Shown: positions 7,650 through 17,584, counted from the first letter of the stretch. The stretch: DNA of 64,000 bases from Nocardia aurea (GCF_003123685.1 NZ_QCYJ01000175.1:62001-126000); one strand, 5' to 3'. The notes: generated by a model not told the origin, from the sequence alone. Numbers and translations: made by a program.

Positions 7650-8549
7650 ATGACGAACCGTTTCCGCGCCGCACCCGAACCTGTCCTGTCTGCGAAATCC
7701 GAGGGACCGACACCCGCGAAGATGTCGGCGAGCCGTGAAATCCTCGCCTGGTTCCGTGGCTATCTGGAACGGCATCCGGCCGTGGCGCTCGAAACTGTCG
7801 GCGGTCAATTCCTGCTCGGCGTGCGCACCGTGCAGTATCTGCTGATCGATATCGCGACCGGACGTCTCCCGTTCCGGGAATGTGTCCAGCAGGCCGCGTT
7901 CATGGCTTCGGCGGCGGTCCTGCCGACGATATTCGTCGCCTTGCCGATCGGCGTCACGCTGTCCATTCAATTCGGATTGCTGGCCGGACAGGTCGGCGCG
8001 ACGTCGTTGGCGGGCGCGGCCAGCGGGCTCGCCGTGATCCGGCAGGGCGCGCCGATGGTCGCTGCGCTGCTGATGGCCGCCGCCGTCGGCTCGGCCATCT
8101 GCGCCGATCTGGGCTCCCGCAAGATCCGCGAGGAGCTCGACGCGATGGAGATCATGGGATTGTCGGTGATCCGGCGCCTGGTCGTGCCCCGTTTCGCGGC
8201 CGCGATCCTGATCGGGGTATCCCTGACCGGAGTCGTGTGCTTCGTCGGATTCGTCGCGGGCTACGCGTTCAACGTCTTCGCCCAGGGCGGTGCGCCCGGT
8301 AGCTTCGTGGTGACTTTCGCGTCCTTCGCCACGGTCGGCGACATGGTGCTGACGTTGATCAAGGCCGTGGTCTACGGCGCCATCGTCGCCGTGGTCGCCT
8401 GCCACAAAGGTCTCACCACCAAGGGCGGCCCGGCCGGTGTCGCGAATTCGGTGAATTCCACCGTCGTGTCCTCGATCCTTTTGCTGATGATCGTCAACGT
8501 GCTGTTCACCCAGTTGTTCATGATGCTGTTTCCCAGGCAGGGTTTGTAA
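7650..8549 (+). CDS. yrbEA: YrbEA, MlaE-type permease subunit of an Mce lipid transporter
   Basis: A 299-residue integral membrane protein with several hydrophobic helices. It carries the MlaE/YrbE signature EELDAMEIMG at residues 161-170, the loop that couples the permease to its ATPase. With YrbEB it forms the inner-membrane channel of an Mce importer for hydrophobic substrates such as sterols or fatty acids. The ATG at 7650 has a GGAG ten bases upstream; an internal ATG at 7722 is a less likely alternative. No Mkl/MceG ATPase gene lies in the window, as is usual because it is encoded elsewhere. Confidence 0.93.
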   Translation: MTNRFRAAPEPVLSAKSEGPTPAKMSASREILAWFRGYLERHPAVALETVGGQFLLGVRTVQYLLIDIATGRLPFRECVQQAAFMASAAVLPTIFVALPIGVTLSIQFGLLAGQVGATSLAGAASGLAVIRQGAPMVAALLMAAAVGSAICADLGSRKIREELDAMEIMGLSVIRRLVVPRFAAAILIGVSLTGVVCFVGFVAGYAFNVFAQGGAPGSFVVTFASFATVGDMVLTLIKAVVYGAIVAVVACHKGLTTKGGPAGVANSVNSTVVSSILLLMIVNVLFTQLFMMLFPRQGL

Positions 8550-9403
8550 TGGCCGCGACCTATCATCCGCCGGGCACCCGTCTGCTCATCGGATATGCAC
8601 GATCCATCGGCACCGCATTCATGCGGCTGGGCCATATGATCACCTTTTTCTTCCGCGCCGCCGCAGCGATTCCGGTGATGTTGCGGCATTATCGAACAGA
8701 GTTCATGAGAACGCTGTCGGATATCGCATGGGGAAATGGCTCGATTGTCGTCGGCGGCGGTACCGCCGGCGTCATCATCGTGCTCGGTGCGGCAGGTGGC
8801 GCGATCGTCGGACTCGAGGGGTACAACGCGCTGCATCTGCTCGGAATGGAACCCGCTATCGGATTGGTCGCGTCCACCGCGTCGACCCGGGAATTGGCCC
8901 CGATCATGGCATCGCTGGCTTTCGCCGCGCAGGCGGGATGCCGATTCACCGCGCAATTGGGCGCGATGGGTATCGCCGAGGAGATCGACGCGATGGAGTC
9001 GATGGCCATTCGGTCCATTCCCTATCTGGTCAGCACCAAATTGCTGGCCTCGGTGGTCGCCATCGTGCCGCTGTATCTGGTCTGTCTGGCAGTCAACTAT
9101 CTCGCCGTGGAATTCGTGGTCGCGGCCTCCGGCGGGCTGTCCGTCGGCACCTATCACCACTATTTCCAACTCGTGCTCAACGGGCCCGATATCGTCTACT
9201 CGCTGCTCAAGGCCGTGGTCTTCGTGATCCTGACGACCACCATCCAGTGCTACTACGGCTTCTACGCCGCGGGCGGACCGCAGGGTGTCGGAATCGCCGC
9301 GGGGCGTGCCATGCGCGCCGCGATCTCGGTCATGATCGTCGTCAATCTGCTGCTCACCATTGCCCTCTGGGGTATCGGGGCCAGCGCGCGGCTGGGAGGT
9401 TGA
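8549..9403 (+). CDS. yrbEB: YrbEB, second MlaE-type permease subunit
   Basis: A 284-residue membrane protein homologous to YrbEA, with the coupling motif EEIDAMESM at residues 144-152. Its ATG shares a base with the yrbEA stop codon (TAATG), so the pair is translationally coupled and probably made in equal amounts. The two would form a heterodimeric permease in the cytoplasmic membrane, energised by a distant MceG-type ATPase. Confidence 0.93.
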   Translation: MAATYHPPGTRLLIGYARSIGTAFMRLGHMITFFFRAAAAIPVMLRHYRTEFMRTLSDIAWGNGSIVVGGGTAGVIIVLGAAGGAIVGLEGYNALHLLGMEPAIGLVASTASTRELAPIMASLAFAAQAGCRFTAQLGAMGIAEEIDAMESMAIRSIPYLVSTKLLASVVAIVPLYLVCLAVNYLAVEFVVAASGGLSVGTYHHYFQLVLNGPDIVYSLLKAVVFVILTTTIQCYYGFYAAGGPQGVGIAAGRAMRAAISVMIVVNLLLTIALWGIGASARLGG

Positions 9404-9407
9404 GCCG

Positions 9408-10673
9408 ATGTCGGTGCTGTTCGACAAGGACGGGCGCGGACCGTCCGGGCGCGCGCTGCTGCTGCGCGGAGCTATTTTCGCCGTGGTCATCGCAGTCGGT
9501 CTCGGGTTGGTGTTCATGAAATCGACCGGAACCTTCGAATCGAAGGCGCAGATCGTCGCCCTGCTCGACGAAGTGGGTGACGGACTGCCGCCCGATTCGG
9601 ACGTGAAATTCCGCGGTGTGCTCGTCGGCACCGTCGCCGAGGTGGTTCCCGCCGTCGACGGCGGTGCGAGTCACGTTCGCCTGCAACTGGATCCGGGATC
9701 GTTGCCGAGCATCCCGAACTCGGTCACCGCGCGCGTGGTGCCGAGCAATATCTTCGCGGTGTCCTCGGTGCAGTTGGTCGACAACGGGCCGGGGCCGGGG
9801 TTGCGCGCGGGCGCCGAGATCGCCCAGGACCAGAGTCTGTCGACGGTGCAATTGCAGACCGCGCTGACCAAGTTGCGCGATATCGTGGCCGCCACCGCCA
9901 GGATCGGGACCAGTGACACCGTCGGCGTGCTCGCCGCGGTGGCCAAGGCGACCGACCGGCGTGGCGCGGATCTGGTGCGCGCCGGCGCTCAACTCGACCG
10001 CATCACCAGGGAACTCGGCGCGCAGATCGCGCCGCCGGGGCAACCGTCCGCCATGTCGGCGCTGACCGAGTCCGTCCAGGGCTTGGCCACCGCCGCACCG
10101 GATCTGCTCGATGTCCTGCACCACGCCGTGATCCCCATGCGCACCGTGGTGGAGCGCGAGGGTGAACTACTCGACCTGCTGACCGCGGGTACCGCCACCC
10201 TGTCCACGGTCGGGACGGGAATGGACCACCACGTCGACGAACTCGTCACCGCGACCGATCAGCTGACCCCGGTCCTCGACGTATTCTCCGCGGGCAGTTC
10301 GAGTTTCGGGCCGATCGTCGGTCGCATCAAGAAGCTGTCCGATGTCTGGTTCGCCGAATTCTGGAACGAGGAATCGCAGAACGGAACCGGCAAATTCCAG
10401 ATCCGCATGACGCCCGACACCCCGTACACCCGCGCGGACTGCCCACGCTACGGGGACCTCGCCGGCGCGAGCTGCCTGACCGCCCCCACCGAGGCGACGG
10501 TGGCGCCGCTACCCGCGGTACTCGACCCGCGCTCTATGCCACGACCGGTACTCGGTCCCGAACTGCTCGATCTCATCGGCCGGGTGCTGGCCGGTGAGGC
10601 CAATGCCGCCGAGGCCGTGCTGGCTCCGCTGCTCACCGTCGCAACGCCGGAAACAGGAGGTGCCCCCCGATGA
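9408..10673 (+). CDS. mceA: MceA-type substrate-binding protein
   Basis: A 421-residue first Mce protein. It has a short cytoplasmic tail, one N-terminal membrane anchor (about residues 18-37) and an MlaD/Mce domain starting near residue 43, followed by a long helical region typical of mycolata Mce proteins. The ATG at 9408 follows GGGAGGTTGAGCC, a good ribosome binding site, and lies four bases after the yrbEB stop codon. Six such subunits assemble into a periplasm-spanning tube for lipid passage. Confidence 0.92.
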   Translation: MSVLFDKDGRGPSGRALLLRGAIFAVVIAVGLGLVFMKSTGTFESKAQIVALLDEVGDGLPPDSDVKFRGVLVGTVAEVVPAVDGGASHVRLQLDPGSLPSIPNSVTARVVPSNIFAVSSVQLVDNGPGPGLRAGAEIAQDQSLSTVQLQTALTKLRDIVAATARIGTSDTVGVLAAVAKATDRRGADLVRAGAQLDRITRELGAQIAPPGQPSAMSALTESVQGLATAAPDLLDVLHHAVIPMRTVVEREGELLDLLTAGTATLSTVGTGMDHHVDELVTATDQLTPVLDVFSAGSSSFGPIVGRIKKLSDVWFAEFWNEESQNGTGKFQIRMTPDTPYTRADCPRYGDLAGASCLTAPTEATVAPLPAVLDPRSMPRPVLGPELLDLIGRVLAGEANAAEAVLAPLLTVATPETGGAPR

Positions 10674-11707
10674 ACTACCGCCGGTCGGCGATCGGACTGA
10701 GTCTTTTCCTCGTCGTCGCCTTCGCCCTCATCTGGATGACCTTCGTGACGTTGCACCGCGGTGTCGACGGCTCGACCCGGTCGTATTCGGCGATCTTCAC
10801 CGATGTGACCGGGCTGCGCGTCGGTGACGACGTGCGGATGGCCGGGGTCAGGGTGGGGCGCGTCGACACCATCGAACTCGACGGAATTCGTGCCAGGGTC
10901 GGCTTCCGGGTCCAGGAACGCCAGAAGCTCTACGGCGACACCAAGGCCGCGATCACCTATCAGAACGTGATCGGTCAGCGCTACCTCGGACTGTCGCGCG
11001 GCGATTTCGGACAGCCGGGAGAACTGCCGGGCGGCGCGCAACTCCCGGTGGAGCACACCGAACCGTCCTTCGATCTGTCCGCGCTGCTCAACGGTTTCGA
11101 GCCGTTGTTCGGCGGGCTCGACCCGCACCAGGTCGACAATCTGACCGCCGCGCTGGTCACCGCGCTTCAGGGCGACGCGGGTTCGCTGACCGTGCTGATC
11201 GAGCAGATGTCGACGCTGGCGCAGTCACTGGCCGGACCCGATCAGATACTCGGATCGGTCATCACCAATCTCAACCAGGTGGTCCAGAGTATCGCCGTGC
11301 GGCGCGGCGATCTCGGCACGCTGATCACCAGCACCCGATCGATCGTGGAGGGTCTGGCGCGTCACCGGGAGGAATTCCTCACCACCCTCACCGACACCTC
11401 GGTGGTGGCGGGACGGATGGCGACGATCGTCGAACAGGACCGTCCGGCCCTGGATCGGATGCTCAGCAGGGAACCGGGGTTCACCCGGCATTTCGAGGAG
11501 AACAAGGATCAGTTCGCCTATCTCGGATTCAATCTGCCCGCGCTGCTCAAAGGTATGGCCAGGATCAGCCAGGAGGGCGCCAATATGAATGTCTACCTGT
11601 GCAATCTCAATTTCACCGCCGTGCCCGCCCTGTCGGACCTGATACCCGCCATCATCAGAATGGCGACGCCGTCCGGAACCGTCGAACAATCGCCGATGTG
11701 CAGGTGA
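10670..11707 (+). CDS. mceB: MceB-type substrate-binding protein
   Basis: A 345-residue Mce protein with an N-terminal membrane anchor (about residues 7-27) and an MlaD domain (from about residue 38, with the GLRVGDDVRMAGVRVGRV core), then helical repeats and a short cysteine-containing C-terminus. Its start overlaps the mceA stop codon (ATGA). Confidence 0.92.
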   Translation: MNYRRSAIGLSLFLVVAFALIWMTFVTLHRGVDGSTRSYSAIFTDVTGLRVGDDVRMAGVRVGRVDTIELDGIRARVGFRVQERQKLYGDTKAAITYQNVIGQRYLGLSRGDFGQPGELPGGAQLPVEHTEPSFDLSALLNGFEPLFGGLDPHQVDNLTAALVTALQGDAGSLTVLIEQMSTLAQSLAGPDQILGSVITNLNQVVQSIAVRRGDLGTLITSTRSIVEGLARHREEFLTTLTDTSVVAGRMATIVEQDRPALDRMLSREPGFTRHFEENKDQFAYLGFNLPALLKGMARISQEGANMNVYLCNLNFTAVPALSDLIPAIIRMATPSGTVEQSPMCR

Positions 11708-11712
11708 GTGCC

Positions 11713-12771
11713 ATGTCGACACCGTCCTCTCGTTCCGGTCGCATGCTCGTGGCGCTGCGGCAACCGCTCGAATCGCGGAATTCGCGCATGCTCGGACTGG
11801 TCGCGCTGATCGTGCTCGTCGGCGTCCTCGCGGCCACGGTGGGATTCAGCTCGATCGGTATCGGCGAACGCAGTTACGACGCCGAATTCGCCCAGGCGGC
11901 CGGTCTGCGCGTCGGCGACGGGGTCACCGTCGCGGGGGTGCAGGTCGGGGCGGTCACCGGGCAGGAATTGACCGGAGATCGGGTGCTGGTCACCTTCCGC
12001 GTCGACAACGACGTGCACCTGGGAGCCGAGACCACCGCCGCTATCAAACTGACCACCCTGCTCGGCGCGCGCTACCTCGAACTGCTGCCCGCGGGCGGCG
12101 GCGAGGTCGCCGATCACCGAATCCGGCTCTCGCACACCGCCGTTCCCTACGATCTCCAGGCGGCGCTGGAGAATGCCACCACCACCTTCGAGCAGATCGA
12201 CGCGAAACAGATCGGCACCTCGCTCGACGCGCTGGCCACCCAACTCGACGGCGTGCCCGCCGTGCTCCCCGGTGTGCTGACCAATATCCGCGCGCTGGCG
12301 AATATCCTCGGCAGTCGCCGCGACGAACTCGGCTCGCTGCTGTCGGGGGTGCGCGAGCTGACCTCGGTCGTGAACAGTCAAAAGGGCGACGTGGCGACCA
12401 TCGTCACGGTGGGCCGTGATCTGTTGCGCGACATCACCTCCCGGCGCGGGGCCATCGAACTGCTGATGTCGGCGACGACGCGACTGGTCGAGCAGATCAG
12501 GCAGATCGTCGTCGACGACCGCCCGAAAGTCGACGAGATGCTCGACGGGCTCAACGACCTGCTCGGCAGTCTCGCCCGACACGACGACCTGCTGCGCAAC
12601 ACCTTGGAGATCCTGCCCGTCGCGGTCCGCAATCTCGCCAATTCCGCAGGCAACGGCAACTCCGTCGATTTCGACGCGCCGGGCGGGGTGCTCGTCGACT
12701 CGTGGATGTGCGCGATCAGCGGGCGGGCCGACCAGGCGAACCTGCCGCCGTATTTCGAGGACTGCGAATGA
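11713..12771 (+). CDS. mceC: MceC-type substrate-binding protein
   Basis: A 352-residue Mce protein with a membrane anchor at about residues 27-46 and an MlaD domain containing GLRVGDGVTVAGVQVGAV. The ATG at 11713 is chosen because AGGTGAG lies five bases upstream. A GTG at 11704 that overlaps the mceB stop codon is an alternative adding three residues. Confidence 0.92.
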   Translation: MSTPSSRSGRMLVALRQPLESRNSRMLGLVALIVLVGVLAATVGFSSIGIGERSYDAEFAQAAGLRVGDGVTVAGVQVGAVTGQELTGDRVLVTFRVDNDVHLGAETTAAIKLTTLLGARYLELLPAGGGEVADHRIRLSHTAVPYDLQAALENATTTFEQIDAKQIGTSLDALATQLDGVPAVLPGVLTNIRALANILGSRRDELGSLLSGVRELTSVVNSQKGDVATIVTVGRDLLRDITSRRGAIELLMSATTRLVEQIRQIVVDDRPKVDEMLDGLNDLLGSLARHDDLLRNTLEILPVAVRNLANSAGNGNSVDFDAPGGVLVDSWMCAISGRADQANLPPYFEDCE

Positions 12772-13874
12772 GAAGAATGACCATGGTGCTGCGCGCGGCC
12801 GTCGCGGTCGCGGTGTGCGCGGTCGTCGGCTGCGCGGGCGGTCCGCTGACCTCGGGCGGTGACGACATCACCGTCGTCGCCCGATTCGACAACGCCGCGG
12901 GACTCTACGTCGGCAACGCCGTCGCGGTACTCGGCATGCCGGTGGGCGAGGTGACCGAGATCGCCCCGAGGGGAACCCATGTCGAGGTGACCATGCGCAT
13001 CGAGGGAAAGGTGAAGATTCCCGCCGACGCGACCGCGGTGACACTGTCGACATCGGTCCTCACCGACCGCCACGTGGAGTTCACCCCCGTCTACCGGGGC
13101 GGTGAGGTGATGCGCGACGGCGCCCGGCTGGCACCGGACAAGACCCGCACCCCCGTCGGCGTCGACCGGCTGATCTCGATGGCCGACCGAATGTCGGACG
13201 GGCTGGAGGGCGAGCAGAGCGGCGACGGCCCGATCGCGCGCCTGCTCGCGGTCGCCACTTCGGCAACCACCGGCAACGGCGACGAATTGCGCGCGACCAT
13301 GGACGAAGTGGCGCGCGCGCTGCGCCTGGGTGAGGACGCGGGCGCCGAGACCAGGGATACGGTCACCCAGATCGTCGACGAACTGTCGGCGCTGGTGTCG
13401 GCGGCCGCCGCCAACGACGGGCTGATCCGCGATTTCGGCGCCGCCTCGGTGCAATTGGGCGATATGCTCACCCAGCTCGACATCGGCGCGGGCACGACGG
13501 GCGCGCAGATCAACGCCCTGATGCGCCAGGCCGACGATCTGCTCACCGCGAACCGCGAGGCCCTGCGTACCACCGTCGCCGACACGAATACGGTGATGCG
13601 AACGCTGGCCGACTATCGCGATCAGCTCGCCGAATTCCTGGACGTGACACCGCTGCTGATGGCCAACGGCTACAACGCGGTGGATCAGCCCAACGGCGGT
13701 GTCCGTATCCACGCGCTGCTGGAACGGGTCTTCTTCGACGGGCAGATGATCAAGGAAGTGTGCAATATCCTCGGTCTGCGCCAATTGGGGTGCAGTACGG
13801 GCACTTTGCAGGACTTCGGCCCGGACTTCGGGATCACCGACATGCTGGAAGCGATGACGAGGCTGCCCGGATGA
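12768..13874 (+). CDS. mceD: MceD-type substrate-binding protein with a predicted lipoprotein signal
   Basis: A 368-residue Mce protein. Unlike the usual mycobacterial MceD, its N-terminus is a short hydrophobic signal ending in a lipobox-like VVGC (C22), which predicts lipid modification. The MlaD domain follows immediately (about residues 33-110, with LYVGNAVAVLGMPVGEV). The start overlaps the mceC stop codon (ATGA). Two adjacent lipoprotein-type subunits (this and the next) are a notable arrangement, since MceE is normally the only lipoprotein. Confidence 0.9.
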   Translation: MRRMTMVLRAAVAVAVCAVVGCAGGPLTSGGDDITVVARFDNAAGLYVGNAVAVLGMPVGEVTEIAPRGTHVEVTMRIEGKVKIPADATAVTLSTSVLTDRHVEFTPVYRGGEVMRDGARLAPDKTRTPVGVDRLISMADRMSDGLEGEQSGDGPIARLLAVATSATTGNGDELRATMDEVARALRLGEDAGAETRDTVTQIVDELSALVSAAAANDGLIRDFGAASVQLGDMLTQLDIGAGTTGAQINALMRQADDLLTANREALRTTVADTNTVMRTLADYRDQLAEFLDVTPLLMANGYNAVDQPNGGVRIHALLERVFFDGQMIKEVCNILGLRQLGCSTGTLQDFGPDFGITDMLEAMTRLPG

Positions 13875-14971
13875 GACGACGATATCCACTTCTCGGGATC
13901 ACCTTCGGCCTCGTGGTGACCACCTCCGGATGCGGGATGGGACTCGGGGATCTGCCGCTGACCACGCCCGGCGTCGGCGGTGACAGCTACACCATCCACG
14001 CGAGTTTCGCCAACGCGCTGAACCTGCCGACGAAGGCGAAGGTCCGGCTCGCGGGCGCAGATGTCGGGGAAGTCTCCGACATGTCGGTGTCGGACTACAC
14101 CGCGTCGGTGACCATGCGTATCAGGGAGGGTGTCACGCTGCCGATCGGCACCAGGGCCGAATTGCGCACCGCGACACCGCTCGGCGATGTCTACGTCGCG
14201 CTCGCCGCGCCCGCGGACGCCGCACCCGCCACCGCGGCGATGCGCGACGGCGACACCATCCCGATCCCGGCCACCTCGGCGGCGGCGACCGTGGAGGAAT
14301 TGCTGACGACGGCCTCGCTACTGGTCAACGGCGGGGCGATCAGGAACCTGACCTCGGTCGTCAACGGCCTCGGGCGCTCGGTGGGGGATCGGGGCGATCA
14401 TCTCGGCACGCTGCTCGACCAGTCGACAGCCATGGTCGGGGCGCTTGCCGCCCGTTCCGAGGACATCCGCGTCGCGCTGGCCGAAACCAACAGGCTGGTC
14501 GCCGAATTGGCCGCCCAGCGCGGAGTGATCGACGAATTCGTCGGCGCGGCGGGCCCGGCGCTCGGCACCGTCGACGCGAGTTCCCAGCAGGCCCTCGCTC
14601 TGGTGCGACAGGTGGAGAACCTCAGTACCCAGCTGGCGAAATTCCCGGTGGTGCAGGGAGGTGAGACCGGCGGCCTGATCGCGAATCTCGACGAACTGGC
14701 CGAGCAGTTGAACAACGCCGCGACCAGTCCCGACGCCAGCCTCGCCGCGATGAACGCGATGCTGCCCACCATCCTGAAATTGACCAGCGGCACCTCGGCG
14801 CACGGCAATGTCGACCTCGCCGACTTCGCGGTGGGCGCCCTGCCCGATGTCAACCACTCCGCGGATCCTGGCAACCGCCTTCCGGACGCGAGCGATTGGC
14901 AGGCGCTGGTCGGCACGCTGACCTACACCCTGTTGAAACTGCGTGATCGCGTCTTCGGAGCGGGCCGATGA
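13871..14971 (+). CDS. mceE: MceE-type lipoprotein substrate-binding protein
   Basis: A 366-residue Mce protein with a basic start (MRRR), a short hydrophobic segment and a lipobox-like TSGC with C21, matching the LprK/MceE position in mce operons. The MlaD domain (LNLPTKAKVRLAGADVGEV) is followed by helical repeats. Translation is coupled to mceD by an ATGA overlap. The Thr at the -3 lipobox position is slightly atypical. Confidence 0.9.
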   Translation: MRRRYPLLGITFGLVVTTSGCGMGLGDLPLTTPGVGGDSYTIHASFANALNLPTKAKVRLAGADVGEVSDMSVSDYTASVTMRIREGVTLPIGTRAELRTATPLGDVYVALAAPADAAPATAAMRDGDTIPIPATSAAATVEELLTTASLLVNGGAIRNLTSVVNGLGRSVGDRGDHLGTLLDQSTAMVGALAARSEDIRVALAETNRLVAELAAQRGVIDEFVGAAGPALGTVDASSQQALALVRQVENLSTQLAKFPVVQGGETGGLIANLDELAEQLNNAATSPDASLAAMNAMLPTILKLTSGTSAHGNVDLADFAVGALPDVNHSADPGNRLPDASDWQALVGTLTYTLLKLRDRVFGAGR

Positions 14972-16239
14972 GCGGCGGATTCGGCGGATTCGCCGCGACG
15001 GTCGCCGACGCTCCGGCCCGGATCGTGGTCGGCGCGGTCCGGGGCGGACGGCCCTACCGGCTGACGCTGTCGGCGGTGGCGCTGGGCGTCACCGCGGTCC
15101 TCGGCGCGACGTACCTCGTGTTCGGGGCACTCGGCGTCGATCCGACGGCCGCCACCTACACCGTGCGCGTGCAACTGGAACAGTCCGGCGGACTGCTCGC
15201 CGGTCAGGACGTGACATTGCGCGGGGTGCCGATCGGTGAGGTGAGATCGGTCGATTTCACGCCGACGGGGGTGGTCGCCGTCGCGACCATCGACGCCGAG
15301 GTGCGGGTTCCCGCCGACGGCACCGTCGACGTGACGAGCCTGTCGACGGCGGGGGAGCAGTACCTCGATTTCCGCCCCGCTCGCGACGACGGTCCGTTCC
15401 TGGTGGACGGCGCGGAGATCGCCATCGACCGGACCTCGGCGCCGGTACCGCTGTGGCAGATGCTCGGCAAACTGGATTCCACGCTGGCACAGGTCGATCC
15501 GGCGCAACTGGCGGCCGTGGTGGACGAACTCGGCGTCGGCCCGGACGGTCCGCGTAAACTCACCGACATCATCGACGGCGGCATCTTCCTGGTGTCGACA
15601 TTGGATTCGGTGCTCCCGCAGACGGTCGCCCTGCTGCGTGACAGCAAGACGGTGCTGGCCACCCTCGGCGACGGTTCGGCGGGTCTGACGACGTTCTCTC
15701 GTGACGCCGCCGAATTCATGCGCGGCGTCGAGGCGAAGACGGGCGGTTTCGTGGATCTGCTCGGTGCCGCGCCCGGCACACTCGCCGCGCTGGACGCGGT
15801 GCTGTCGGACAATTCCGCCGAGGTCGTCGGGTTGCTGACGAATCTGTCCACGGTCGCGCAGCTGACGAATTCGCGCGTTCCGGCGTTGCAGGAGTTCTTC
15901 TTCCCGACCATGCGCGGCGGGTCCACCTTGGACGCGCTGGTCACGGTGATGCACGACGGCGGCCTGTGGGGACTGGTCAACCTGTATCCACGGGCCACCT
16001 GCCAGTACGAACTGCCGCGTCGGGCGCCCGCGATCGCCGACTACTCGGAGCCGTACCTGTACACGTTCTGCCCCGACGACGACCCGTCGATCCTCGTGCG
16101 TGGCGCGCGCAACGCGCCGCGACCGCTGGGAGAGCAGATTCCGAACGGACCGCCACCGGGCGAACCCGCCGACCGGACCGCCTCGCCCACCCCGCTCGGC
16201 CCGTTGTCCATACCCCTCCCGCTGCCACCTACCCGATAG
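14968..16239 (+). CDS. mceF: MceF-type substrate-binding protein
   Basis: A 423-residue sixth Mce protein with a membrane anchor at about residues 31-52, an MlaD domain containing LLAGQDVTLRGVPIGEV, a long helical region and a Pro-rich C-terminal tail. The start overlaps the mceE stop codon (ATGA). The tail after about residue 380 is low-complexity and may reach through the cell wall or contact other envelope proteins. Confidence 0.92.
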   Translation: MSGGFGGFAATVADAPARIVVGAVRGGRPYRLTLSAVALGVTAVLGATYLVFGALGVDPTAATYTVRVQLEQSGGLLAGQDVTLRGVPIGEVRSVDFTPTGVVAVATIDAEVRVPADGTVDVTSLSTAGEQYLDFRPARDDGPFLVDGAEIAIDRTSAPVPLWQMLGKLDSTLAQVDPAQLAAVVDELGVGPDGPRKLTDIIDGGIFLVSTLDSVLPQTVALLRDSKTVLATLGDGSAGLTTFSRDAAEFMRGVEAKTGGFVDLLGAAPGTLAALDAVLSDNSAEVVGLLTNLSTVAQLTNSRVPALQEFFFPTMRGGSTLDALVTVMHDGGLWGLVNLYPRATCQYELPRRAPAIADYSEPYLYTFCPDDDPSILVRGARNAPRPLGEQIPNGPPPGEPADRTASPTPLGPLSIPLPLPPTR

Positions 16240-16295
16240 GTACGGCCACGCGCCCGCACGACCGCGGAAACTGTTCGACGCTAGGAGAGAAAGTC

Positions 16296-17126
16296 ATGAA
16301 CGAACCCACCGGAACGGCAGTCGAGGACAAGGGAACCGACGGGGACGCGACGGTGGAGCCCGTGGAACCGGTATCGGTCGCGAAGAAGACCTCCGCGACG
16401 GCCACCGCCGAACCTGCGGGCGACCCCGCCGCTGTCGGCACCGCGGCCACCGACGTCGGTACCGCCGTCATCGTGACCGGGGATGCGGGGACTACGGCCA
16501 CCGTGTCCGGCGACGCGGGTGCCGCCGCCACCGTGTCCGGCGGTGCGGGGGAACCCGCCGCCGACGCGGCGGCAGCCGAAACCGACTCCGCGCAGCCGGA
16601 ATTCGTGATGCCGTCCAAGTGGCAGATCCGCAAGATGATCGCGCTGCTGCTGTGGCGCAAGATCCGGCTGCCGTTGCTGATCCTGGTGGCCGTGGCGGCG
16701 GTGGTGCTGGCGGCGATCTTCGGGTGGAACGCGAAGCAGCAGAGCGACGAAGATGACGCGGCCGCCGCGGGTCTGGCCGCCGCGCGCGCCTACGGGGTGA
16801 CGTTGACCAGTGTCGATTCGGGCAATCTCGACCGGGATTTCACGGCGGTACTGGACGGGTCGACCGGTGAGTTCAAGGATATGTACACCCGGTCGAGCGG
16901 GCAGTTGCGTCAACTGCTGCTCGACAACAAGGCGACTGGCACCGGCACCGTACTCGACGCGGCGGTGAAATCGGCGACGACGACGAAGGTCGAGGTGCTG
17001 TTGTTCATCGACCAGACGGTCACCAACGCCGCCTCGACCACTCCGCAGGTGGACCGTACCCGGGTGGCGATGACGATGGAACTGGTCGACGGCCGGTGGC
17101 TGGCGAGCCGGGTCAGCCTCCTCTGA
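16296..17126 (+). CDS. Mce-associated membrane protein
   Basis: A 276-residue protein at the end of the mce operon, with a strong AGGAG ribosome binding site. The N-terminal 100 residues are low-complexity and rich in Ala, Thr, Gly and Val, with repeated TVSGDAG-type units. One membrane helix lies at about residues 123-144. The C-terminal 130 residues resemble the extracytoplasmic domain of Mce-associated (Mas) proteins, which are thought to stabilise or organise the transporter. It is 56 bases after mceF and is probably co-transcribed. Confidence 0.85.
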   Translation: MNEPTGTAVEDKGTDGDATVEPVEPVSVAKKTSATATAEPAGDPAAVGTAATDVGTAVIVTGDAGTTATVSGDAGAAATVSGGAGEPAADAAAAETDSAQPEFVMPSKWQIRKMIALLLWRKIRLPLLILVAVAAVVLAAIFGWNAKQQSDEDDAAAAGLAAARAYGVTLTSVDSGNLDRDFTAVLDGSTGEFKDMYTRSSGQLRQLLLDNKATGTGTVLDAAVKSATTTKVEVLLFIDQTVTNAASTTPQVDRTRVAMTMELVDGRWLASRVSLL

Positions 17127-17168
17127 CGGGGCACGAAATAGCTTGGTGTACTTGCTGTTCAGAACGCG

Positions 17169-17432
17169 CTAGTTCGGTGACCGCGCGCCTTCGGAGACGC
17201 GCTCGTCCCGGTGCTGGAACCGCACCCGATCCCACAGTTTGCGCGGCATCCGGTCGAAGCATTCCCCCAGCGACGGCGCGCCGTCGAAAAGCGCTTCGGC
17301 GCCGTCGGTATCGCGGACGCCGACGACATGGATGACTCCGTCGCGGGCGAACCACGTCGCCGTGATCCCGTCGTACTCGGTGGTCCGGATCTCCTCGCCG
17401 CGTGCTCCGGTGTTGGTCGGTAGGCGCTTCAC
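17169..17432 (-). CDS. Small protein of unknown function
   Basis: An 87-residue soluble protein reading MKRLPTNTGARGEE, with a predicted beta-rich middle (TATWFARDGVIHVVGV) and a basic C-terminus. I do not recognise the family. The GTG start at 17432 is chosen because the reading frame upstream of it loses protein character. A TTGACA hexamer lies immediately before the start. It converges on the end of the mce operon. Confidence 0.5.
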   Translation of the reverse strand: MKRLPTNTGARGEEIRTTEYDGITATWFARDGVIHVVGVRDTDGAEALFDGAPSLGECFDRMPRKLWDRVRFQHRDERVSEGARSPN

Positions 17433-17584
17433 AGGTGTCAAGGTAGCAGTGTGAGCGTCGAAAAGAGTTGTCCTGCAACGGTAAAGGCCGAAACATAGCT
17501 TTGCCGCGCGATAGCGGAGGCAATCGCGGGCCGGTGGCTCGCCGCCCGGGACATTCCGGTCGGCGAGCATTCGGGCGACCGGAA

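Noticed and set aside
12378..13889. A 503-residue open frame on the minus strand opposite the mceC-mceE genes
   Set aside because: Its composition (His, Arg, Gly, Ala rich with no domain) and its position opposite recognisable, coupled mce genes show it is a GC-skew shadow frame.
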